This document shows positions 34,035 through 40,207 of a DNA stretch of 64,000 nt, in pieces. The stretch lies in the NCBI RefSeq assembly GCF_007483665.1, contig NZ_VIQO01000013.1:62001-126000 (forward strand). The letters run 5' to 3'. Every line of letters starts with the position of its first letter. The stretch's first letter is position 1. The notes beneath the pieces are model-generated. The model did not search any database. It saw nothing but the letters and a program-made list of their open reading frames with translations, and was not told where the DNA came from. This DNA comes from Catellatospora sichuanensis (lineage in GTDB: Bacteria; Actinomycetota; Actinomycetes; Mycobacteriales; Micromonosporaceae). A program made the position numbers and the translations under genes.

Positions 34035-35090
34035 ATGCTCGACGCACCTGTCGTGCCCTCACTGACGAGGTGGGGCGTGTCGCCACACGCCGACCTGGTC
34101 TACCGCACCCTCATCACCTTCGGGCCCTGGTCGGTGGAGCACATCAGCCGTTCCCTGGAGATGAAGTCGCGGCTGGTGCGCACTGCCCTGGACGAACTCA
34201 CCGCGCTCGGAGCGGCCGTCCCGGCCCGCCGGGCGCTCGTCGAGGGGACCGGCGACGACCGCATCTGGTCCACCCGCGCCCCCGCGCAGGTGGTGGCCCT
34301 GCTCCGCGACCGGCACCACCACACCGCGCTGGCCAGGCACCGGCTGCGCCAGCGGCTCACCCGGATGACGTATCCCGACATCGTCACCGACCTCGGCCGA
34401 CTGCCCGTCGACGACGCCCGGCCACTCGACGGCCTGTCCAAGACGATCGAGCGGCTCCTGGAACTGGCGGCGGCGGAACGCCACGAACACATGAGCATGA
34501 ACCCGGAGCCGGCTTTCAGCGCCGCCGCCTTGAAGACGGCTGCGCCCGCGGAGCGCAAGATGCTCGCCCGCGGCATCTCGTTCCTCAGCCTGGGCGTGCC
34601 CGCGTCGACCGACGACGAGTCGGAGGTGCACGACACCGAACTCCGCTTCCACGGCATGCAGTATCGGGAGCTGCCGCAGGTGCCGGGCAAGATGATCATC
34701 TTTGATCGCGCCACGGCGCTCGTGCCGCAGGATCCCTCCGACCGTACGCGCGGCATGTGGGAGATCAGCGCACCGCGGGTCGTCGCCGAGCTCACGGCGC
34801 TCTTCCTGCAGCAATGGGCCCAGGCGAAGGACCCCGGCCGCGATTGGACACCGCCCGCGCACCTGACCCCCCGGGAGAGCACCATCGTGGTGCTGCTGGC
34901 CAGGGGCTACACCGACGCCGCGCTCGCGGCGAAGCTCGACATCAGCGTACGCACCATCGCCTACACCCTCTCCGCGCTGATGGACAGATACGACGTGATC
35001 AACCGGTTCCAGCTCGGACTACGGCTGGGCGCAGAGGCAGCGCAGCACGCGCCCGTCGACGAGACCACGCACGAACCCGAAGGGGAGTGA
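34035..35090 (+). CDS. TrmB-like / LuxR-type HTH regulator (full-length module copy)
   Basis: 351-residue regulator. The N-terminal ~80 residues are a TrmB/MarR-like winged helix (SPHADLVYRTLITFGPWSVE then MKSRLVRTALDELTALGAAV). The middle is an unrecognised effector domain. The C-terminal 70 residues are a LuxR/GerE HTH (LTPRESTIVVLLARGYTDAA, LDISVRTIAYTLSALMDRY). The architecture matches the regulator at 7396-8391. ATG 34035 follows GGGGGAGG. It is 3 bp upstream of the secreted-protein gene at 35094, so the two form an operon, and its promoter carries the TTGCA-N6-TGCAA dyad. It probably controls its own operon and the paralogous copies (inference); the inducing signal is unknown. Confidence 0.82.
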   Translation: MLDAPVVPSLTRWGVSPHADLVYRTLITFGPWSVEHISRSLEMKSRLVRTALDELTALGAAVPARRALVEGTGDDRIWSTRAPAQVVALLRDRHHHTALARHRLRQRLTRMTYPDIVTDLGRLPVDDARPLDGLSKTIERLLELAAAERHEHMSMNPEPAFSAAALKTAAPAERKMLARGISFLSLGVPASTDDESEVHDTELRFHGMQYRELPQVPGKMIIFDRATALVPQDPSDRTRGMWEISAPRVVAELTALFLQQWAQAKDPGRDWTPPAHLTPRESTIVVLLARGYTDAALAAKLDISVRTIAYTLSALMDRYDVINRFQLGLRLGAEAAQHAPVDETTHEPEGE

Positions 35091-35093
35091 CCC

Positions 35094-35654
35094 GTGCGCC
35101 GTACCCTCCGCGCCTTGGTCCTGACCGCTACCACGATGATCCTGGCCGCCACGGCGGTCGCCCCGGCTACGGCGGTGCCCGGAGGGCTCCGCTACTACAG
35201 GTGGCTCGACTGCCCCGCCGGCACGAGCAACGCCGCACGCATCGATTCGATGTGGACCGACGTCGACTACATGGGCCGCACCCTGGTGTCCTTCGTGGGC
35301 GAGGTGTTCCCCTGCGCATCGCCGACGCTGGACGAGGAAGTCTGGGCCCTGGCGGCGTACAGCAGCAACTCCGCCTCCGGCAAGGCCCATCCCTACCGGT
35401 TCGGGAACCTGTACAACGGCCATTACTACGGCACGAGGGGGATTGGGCCGGCCGTGCAGGCGGTGTGTGTCATCGCCGACGAGACGACCCGCCTCGCCTG
35501 CGTGTCCATCAGCTGGGTCGACACCGACGGGGTGCTGCTGCCCGTCGTCGAGGGCCCGCTGCCCGTCGACTCGCCGCGGGTGGCCGCACCCGCCGTCACG
35601 AACATGTCGGTGTATCCGGACCCCATCGGTCCGGGTTGCGGGCTCTGCCCCTGA
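35094..35654 (+). CDS. Small secreted cysteine-containing protein (module partner, copy 1)
   Basis: 186-residue exported protein of no family I know. The signal peptide is RRTLRALVLTATTMILAATA with cleavage near ATAVP. The mature part (~155 aa) has six cysteines spread as single residues (DCPAGTS, FPCASP, VCVIADE, LACVSISW) plus a C-terminal CGLC pair. The last residues DPIGPGCGLCP are nearly the same as in the paralog at 36026. Aromatic residues are frequent (YYRW, YNGHYYG). The GTG start at 35094 has GGGGAG upstream, overlapping the end of the regulator gene. It is probably disulfide-bonded and secreted by Sec. The role is unknown; the pairing with a dedicated regulator suggests a stress- or signal-induced extracellular protein. 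Confidence 0.75.
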   Translation: MRRTLRALVLTATTMILAATAVAPATAVPGGLRYYRWLDCPAGTSNAARIDSMWTDVDYMGRTLVSFVGEVFPCASPTLDEEVWALAAYSSNSASGKAHPYRFGNLYNGHYYGTRGIGPAVQAVCVIADETTRLACVSISWVDTDGVLLPVVEGPLPVDSPRVAAPAVTNMSVYPDPIGPGCGLCP

Positions 35655-35671
35655 CAACCACCTCCGACAGC

Positions 35672-35700
35672 GGCAGGCGGCCCGCAGCGGGCCGCCTGCC
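35672..35700 (+). terminator. Terminator-like hairpin after the first secreted-protein gene
   Basis: GGCAGGCGGCCCGC (35672-35685) and GCGGGCCGCCTGCC (35687-35700) are perfect 14-nt arms around one base, 17 nt past the stop. Confidence 0.75.
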
Positions 35701-35773
35701 CTGCCACCGCACGCACAGGTCGATACAGCACCGGCACGGACCCGAAAGCAACGTCTCGCGAGGAGCACCGGCA

Positions 35774-35898
35774 ATGAGAACAGTCATCCGCAGGCTGCCG
35801 GCGACCGTCGCCGCGGCGGCAGACGGCGCACCCTCGCCGCCGGCCAAGTACGTCCAGTACAAGTGGTTGTCCTGTCCGGCAGGAACTGCCCCTGATCC
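35774..35898 (+). pseudogene. Truncated secreted-protein gene (5' fragment, module copy 2)
   Basis: ATG 35774 has a good AGGAG 8 nt upstream and opens MRTVIRRLPATVAAAADGAP, then KYVQYKWLSCPAGTAP. The latter aligns with the mature starts of the two intact paralogs (RYYRWLDCPAGTS, VQLKWLICPEGTS). The hydrophobic signal core is missing and the homology stops at about 35890, where sequence from a regulator 3' end begins. The frame stays open through to 36601 in frame with the next gene, so a 275-residue chimeric protein could be made. Confidence 0.7.
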
Positions 35899-36019
35899 CT
35901 GTCCGCCCTCATGGACAGATACGTCATCAGCCGATATCAGCCAGGCCTGCGACCGGGCGCCGAGGCAGCGCGGCACGCGTCCGCCGACGAGACGGGCCGA
36001 CCCGAACCCGAGGGGATCC
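35899..36019 (+). pseudogene. Fragment of a LuxR-type HTH regulator 3' end
   Basis: Read from 35899, the DNA encodes LSALMDRYVISRYQPGLRPG then AEAARHASADETGRPEPEG. This matches the C-terminus of the regulator at 34035 (LSALMDRYDVINRFQLGLRL then GAEAAQHAPVDETTHEPEG) with a one-codon deletion. The helix-turn-helix itself is gone and there is no start signal. It lies directly before a secreted-protein start, the same order as in the intact copy. Confidence 0.75.
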
Positions 36020-36025
36020 ACAGTC

Positions 36026-36601
36026 ATGAACAGAATCATCCGCGCTGTGTCCGTTGCTGTCGCCGCGATGGCCTTGGCCACCGCGGGCACGATGGCACCC
36101 GCCGTGGCGACGCCGACCTCCTCGAAGACCGTCCAGCTCAAGTGGCTGATCTGCCCGGAAGGTACGAGCAACACCGGCTGGATCGACAGCTCTCGGACGT
36201 ACCAGCCCGAGGGGGGCACCCATTATCGAATCGAGCTCGGCGGCACGATCGTGACCTGCTCGCAGCCGTACGCGCCTTGGTATGTCTTCGGGCTTGGGAC
36301 GTACACCAGCACCGACGCCATCGGTAGGGCCGTGCCGTTCAGCGCGGACGCTCCGCGGACCTACGACTTCCTCAGCAGCTTCCCGATCCGCACGGACGTC
36401 CAGGCGGTGTGTCTGCTGGCCAACGAGACGACCCGCCTGGACTGCCTGTCCATCGGCTGGGTCACCGAGAACGGCAGCACGCACCCGGTGATCGAGGGTG
36501 CGCTTCCCGTCGACTCGCCTCGCGTCGCCATGCCCGCCGTCACCGATCTGACACGCCCCGGCGACAACCCGGTCGGGCCCGGCTGTGGGCTCTGTCTCTG
36601 A
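36026..36601 (+). CDS. Small secreted cysteine-containing protein (module partner, copy 2)
   Basis: 191-residue paralog of the protein at 35094. The signal peptide MNRIIRAVSVAVAAMALATA ends near APAVATP. The mature part keeps the cysteine pattern (ICPEGTS, TCSQPYAP, VCLLANE, LDCLSIGW, CGLC) and the C-terminal block DNPVGPGCGLCL. Shared segments such as ETTRLxCxSIxWV and LPVDSPRVAxPAVT show clear common origin. ATG 36026 has GAGGGG upstream. An in-frame upstream start at 35774 would add 84 residues of chimeric sequence; the internal start with a proper signal peptide is more likely the functional one. A terminator hairpin follows. Function unknown. Confidence 0.75.
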   Translation: MNRIIRAVSVAVAAMALATAGTMAPAVATPTSSKTVQLKWLICPEGTSNTGWIDSSRTYQPEGGTHYRIELGGTIVTCSQPYAPWYVFGLGTYTSTDAIGRAVPFSADAPRTYDFLSSFPIRTDVQAVCLLANETTRLDCLSIGWVTENGSTHPVIEGALPVDSPRVAMPAVTDLTRPGDNPVGPGCGLCL

Positions 36602-36617
36602 CCCCTCCCGAGTCCTG

Positions 36618-36659
36618 ACGCCGAGAGGCGGTCCGCGAATGCGGGCCGCCTCTCGGCGT
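36618..36659 (+). terminator. Terminator-like hairpin after the second secreted-protein gene
   Basis: Perfect 14-bp stem ACGCCGAGAGGCGG (36618-36631) and CCGCCTCTCGGCGT (36646-36659), 14-nt loop, 16 nt past the stop. Confidence 0.8.
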
Positions 36660-36838
36660 TCCAGACGCCCGGTGCCGTGACCCCGCGCAGGAGCAGACTG
36701 TGGATCGGAAGATCGCATCCACCGATCAGCGGATGTGATCCGTCGGCGGATGACATTTGCCTGTCACCCCGTTGCCACACTCCGGCACGACGCCCTCCGA
36801 TATCCGGGCCATGCCTCGCGGTGCCTTCATTTGCCATT

Positions 36839-36856
36839 GTGAAGTGCTTGCTTCAC
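36839..36856 (+). promoter_or_regulatory. Leader dyad GTGAAG-N6-CTTCAC of metalloprotease 1
   Basis: GTGAAG (36839-36844), TGCTTG, CTTCAC (36851-36856), flanked by sequence shared with the second metalloprotease leader (ATTTGCnATTGTGAAG before, CACGTGAGCC after). It lies 135 bp before the start codon. A candidate operator or RNA hairpin. The 36602-36990 gap contains this and the hairpin at 36894-36919. Confidence 0.6.
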
Positions 36857-36893
36857 GTGAGCCTTTACCTCCGACAGGCTCGTGAAGCGCATC

Positions 36894-36919
36894 GGCATGG
36901 GGGGCAGGGCTCCCATGCC
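36894..36919 (+). promoter_or_regulatory. Leader hairpin of metalloprotease 1
   Basis: GGCATGGG (36894-36901) pairs with CCCATGCC (36912-36919) around a loop containing GGCAGGG. A similarly placed hairpin with a GGCAGG loop (40119-40138) is in the leader of the second metalloprotease, so the structure is probably conserved. Confidence 0.45.
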
Positions 36920-36990
36920 TCCCCTCCAACTGTTCCTCCGGCCGCGGCGCCCACTGCCCGTGGCGGAGACCCCCGAGGAATGGAGTGACC

Positions 36991-39765
36991 ATGAGGCACG
37001 CCATCCAAACGCGGAGAAGGCGGCGGCTACTCGCCGCGGTTCCCGCGTTGGCGCTGGCCGCTGTCGGGCTGTACGGCCCGGGAACGGCCAATGCCGTTGC
37101 CGCACCTGCCGTGATCAGCCCCAGCGAGTTCTACATCAACTACGCCGAGCCCGCCGTCCAGCCGGACACCACGGGCAAGGAGACCAAGGGCGCCAACGGC
37201 ATCTACGGCGGCGCGGGTGACAAGACCCGCGCGTTCGACCGTAAGCACGCCAACGGCAACCCGCTCACCGCACGTCAGCTCGCCAAGCTCGAAGCGAAGT
37301 CCATCAAGACCGGCAAGAACCCGCGCAACCTCAAGCAGGCGCCGACCACCCAGGTCGCGAAGCTGCTGACGATGCTGGTCGAATACAGCACCACCGCGAA
37401 CGACGACTTCACCGACGTCGTGGTCACGAACACGACCGACGCGGACCGGTCCTGCGGCTACGGCAACATCCAGAACGGGCCCACGCACAACACCATCCCG
37501 AACCCGGCGACGATGGCCCACGAGGACAACAACTCGATGTGGGTCGCCGACTTCGACCAGGACCACTACAACAAGATGCTCTACACCTCCACGGGCATCA
37601 CCGAGCGGGTCCGCCCCGACCTCACCGGTCCGGACGGCAAGGCGGGCATCGACCTCACCGGTCTGACGATGCGCAACATGTACCTGGAGATGTCGAAGGG
37701 CGCGTACACCGTCGAGGGTCAGGCGACCCCGTGGATCACGCTGCCGCACTCCGAGGCGTGGTACGGCGCGACGACCTGCTACCTGGAGAACGGCGTCTAC
37801 AAGATGCCGGCCATCCAGTCGATGAACGGCCACCCGGACAACAAGCTGGGTGCGCAGCAGATGGCCATGGACGCGGTGGACGCGCTGGCCGCGGCCCAGC
37901 CGAACTTCCCCTGGGCCGACTACGACATCGAGGACCAGGGCGACCGGGACGGCGACGGCAACTTCTACGAGCCGGACGGCGTCATCGACCACCTCGTCAT
38001 GGTGCACGCCGGTGAGGACAAGTCCGGCGGCGGCGGCGCGCAGGGGGCCTACGCCATCTGGGCGCACTCCTCCGCGGTCGCGGGCGGCTACTCGATCCCC
38101 GGCACGAATCTGAAGATCTCGAACTACATCGTGCAGCCCGAGGACTCGGGCGTGGGCGTGTTCGCCCACGAGTACGGCCACGACCTCGGTCTGCCGGACC
38201 TGTACGACACCTCGGGCGCCGGCGAGTCGGACATCGACTTCTGGGACCTCATGTCCTCGGGTTCGCACTCCGGCCCGATCTTCCAGGCGATGCCGACGCA
38301 CATGGGCATCTGGGACAAGTGGGTGCTCGGCTGGGCCGACCCGCTGACCCTCGCGCCCGGCGCCTCGGACCGCGACGTGCAGCTGGGCCAGACCTCGCGC
38401 ACGCCGAAGGGCACCAAGGACGGCATCAAGATCGACCTGCCGCCGAAGACCGTCACGCTGGCGACCGCACACAGTGGTGCCAACATGTGGTACACCGGCA
38501 CGGATCAGGACTGGGCCGACATCAAGATCGCACGTGAGGTCGCCGTTCCGGCCGCGGCCGACGCGAAGTTCTGGATGTGGAACAACTACGTCATCGAGGC
38601 GGACTGGGACTTCGGTTTCGTCGAGGTCTCGACCGACGGCGGCAGCACCTGGACCGACCTCAAGATCTACGATGAGGCCGGCAACCTGGTGTCCACGGAC
38701 GACGGTTACGCCGACCCCAACGGCAACATGGCGACGTTCCAGAACCGCTACGGCCTGACCGGCGACAGCCACGGCTGGCGTCACGACTACGTCGACCTGT
38801 CCGCGTACGCCGGCAGCACGGTGCAGGTCCGCCTGCGCCAGGCCACCGACGCCGCCGCACAGGAGCGCGGCTGGTTCGCCGACGACTTCTCGGTCACCGG
38901 CGGCGGCGCCACCACCTGGAGCGACGACGTCGAGGGCGGCACCGCCGGCTGGACCGCCTCCGGCGGCACCTGGGCCGACACCACCGGCCCCGGCTGGCGC
39001 ATCGACACCGGCACCTCGGTGAAGGCGCACTACTACCTGGCCGAGTGGCGCAACTTCGACGGGTTCGACAACGGCCTGAAGTACGCCTACGACAGCACCT
39101 ACCTGCGTGACGGCGCATGGAAGGTCGAGAAGATCAAGTACAACGCGCCCGGCATGCTGTTGTGGTACCGCGACACCACGTTCGGTAGCACCAACCACGT
39201 CACGGCGAACCTGACGGCGCTGCCGAGCGTGGGCGCCAAGGGCGGCCTGCTGCTGGTGGACTCGCACTTCGACCCGTTCCGCCGCACCGGCGTCGCGGCC
39301 ACGAAGGACACGTCCACGCTGAAGAACCTGCAGGGCCGGCCGCAGTCGTCGAACGCGGCGTTCACGCTGAACCCGACGTACCCGTTCAACGAGTGCCTGG
39401 AGGTGCCCGCCGAGCCGTTCGTCGAGTACTGCACCTCCTTCGGGCCGCAGCCGGGTGTGGCGGCGTTCACCGACGCCAAGGGCTGGGTGCCGGGTCTGGA
39501 ACTGCGGGGCAGCAGCCTGTTCTACCGGGACGCCGACGCCTCCGTCGTCATCCCGTCGAAGGGCAACGCGCCGTACACCACCCGGGTCGTCAACCCCGAC
39601 GGCACGCCCGCGACCGATGCCTACGGCCTCGACCTCGGGTTCACCATCCTCGGCACGGGCAACCCCGGCGACCAGGACGCCTCCTACGGCGTCACGATCA
39701 CCATCGTCCGGGCCGCGAAGGACAATTCGTACGCCACCGTGCACGTCACGCCCGCGAACGGCTGA
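36991..39765 (+). CDS. Secreted M6-family zinc metalloprotease (immune inhibitor A type), copy 1
   Basis: 924-residue exported protease. The signal peptide is arginine-rich (RRRRRLLAAVPALALAAVGL) with cleavage near NAVAAP. A propeptide-like region follows (ISPSEFYINYAEPAVQPDTT). The peptidase M6 domain starts about residue 110 and holds the zinc motif FAHEYGHDLGLPDLYD (His393, Glu394, His397; third ligand in GLPD) and a downstream Met-turn-like FWDLMSSG. An acidic DYDIEDQGDRDGDGNFYEPD segment probably binds calcium. The C-terminal ~350 residues are beta-rich. The frame also has GTG 6 nt earlier, but GGAG spacing favours ATG 36991. It is a tandem paralog of the next gene. Confidence 0.93.
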   Translation: MRHAIQTRRRRRLLAAVPALALAAVGLYGPGTANAVAAPAVISPSEFYINYAEPAVQPDTTGKETKGANGIYGGAGDKTRAFDRKHANGNPLTARQLAKLEAKSIKTGKNPRNLKQAPTTQVAKLLTMLVEYSTTANDDFTDVVVTNTTDADRSCGYGNIQNGPTHNTIPNPATMAHEDNNSMWVADFDQDHYNKMLYTSTGITERVRPDLTGPDGKAGIDLTGLTMRNMYLEMSKGAYTVEGQATPWITLPHSEAWYGATTCYLENGVYKMPAIQSMNGHPDNKLGAQQMAMDAVDALAAAQPNFPWADYDIEDQGDRDGDGNFYEPDGVIDHLVMVHAGEDKSGGGGAQGAYAIWAHSSAVAGGYSIPGTNLKISNYIVQPEDSGVGVFAHEYGHDLGLPDLYDTSGAGESDIDFWDLMSSGSHSGPIFQAMPTHMGIWDKWVLGWADPLTLAPGASDRDVQLGQTSRTPKGTKDGIKIDLPPKTVTLATAHSGANMWYTGTDQDWADIKIAREVAVPAAADAKFWMWNNYVIEADWDFGFVEVSTDGGSTWTDLKIYDEAGNLVSTDDGYADPNGNMATFQNRYGLTGDSHGWRHDYVDLSAYAGSTVQVRLRQATDAAAQERGWFADDFSVTGGGATTWSDDVEGGTAGWTASGGTWADTTGPGWRIDTGTSVKAHYYLAEWRNFDGFDNGLKYAYDSTYLRDGAWKVEKIKYNAPGMLLWYRDTTFGSTNHVTANLTALPSVGAKGGLLLVDSHFDPFRRTGVAATKDTSTLKNLQGRPQSSNAAFTLNPTYPFNECLEVPAEPFVEYCTSFGPQPGVAAFTDAKGWVPGLELRGSSLFYRDADASVVIPSKGNAPYTTRVVNPDGTPATDAYGLDLGFTILGTGNPGDQDASYGVTITIVRAAKDNSYATVHVTPANG
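39021..39389 (+). repeat. 369-bp exact direct repeat, copy in metalloprotease 1
   Basis: Identical base for base to 42244-42612. After one mismatch the identity continues for 51 bp (39391-39441). The flanks are clearly diverged, which points to gene conversion between the two genes. Confidence 0.88.
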
Positions 39766-39793
39766 CAGCACACAGCATCTGAGCAGCAATGAC

Positions 39794-39835
39794 GGAGAGG
39801 GCGGCCCGCACTCGGCGGGTCGCCCTCTCCTTTTT
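39794..39835 (+). terminator. Rho-independent terminator after metalloprotease 1
   Basis: Stem GGAGAGGGCG (39794-39803) with CGCCCTCTCC (39821-39830), inner pairs CCCGC/GGG, followed at once by TTTTT (39831-39835). One of the few T-tract terminators in the window. Confidence 0.88.
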
Positions 39836-40058
39836 CGCGCATGAAGGCCGGAGCCGGGCCGCGACGGGATGTCGAGCCGACAACGGAGGGGGACCAGCGG
39901 CCGTCATACGGTTGACGGCATCCGTGTAGCGGTCACCCGACATACACATCCACCGTTCGGCTGATTTCATCTATCGTGATGGGACAGTGATCGTGGACCG
40001 TTCGGAGTGATCCCCTCCGATGTCCGGGCAATGCCTGACGGTGCATTCATTTGCGATT

Positions 40059-40076
40059 GTGAAGTGCTTGCTTCAC
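40059..40076 (+). promoter_or_regulatory. Leader dyad GTGAAG-N6-CTTCAC of metalloprotease 2
   Basis: GTGAAG (40059-40064), TGCTTG, CTTCAC (40071-40076), identical including spacer to 36839-36856, in otherwise diverged DNA and 132 bp before the start. The 39766-40207 gap holds the terminator of copy 1, this dyad and the hairpin at 40119. Confidence 0.6.
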
Positions 40077-40118
40077 GTGAGCCGCAAGACCCCATCCGCC
40101 ACGTGAGGCCGCGTCGGT

Positions 40119-40138
40119 GTGGGAGGGCAGGCTCCCAC
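40119..40138 (+). promoter_or_regulatory. Leader hairpin of metalloprotease 2
   Basis: GTGGGAG (40119-40125), loop GGCAGG, CTCCCAC (40132-40138), perfect 7-bp stem. It matches the position and loop of the hairpin in the copy 1 leader. Confidence 0.45.
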
Positions 40139-40207
40139 GCCCCCGTTCTCCACCTGTTACCGCCACGGCCCCCTGTCATGGCGGACACCCCGAGGAATGG
40201 AGTGACC

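Noticed and set aside
36985-36990. GTG start two codons earlier for metalloprotease 1
   Set aside because: It overlaps the ribosome binding site; ATG 36991 has proper spacing, as does its paralog.
40007-40207. N-terminal extension of metalloprotease 2 to 40007
   Set aside because: That stretch contains the leader dyad and hairpin shared with the other copy, and the true start carries the signal peptide.
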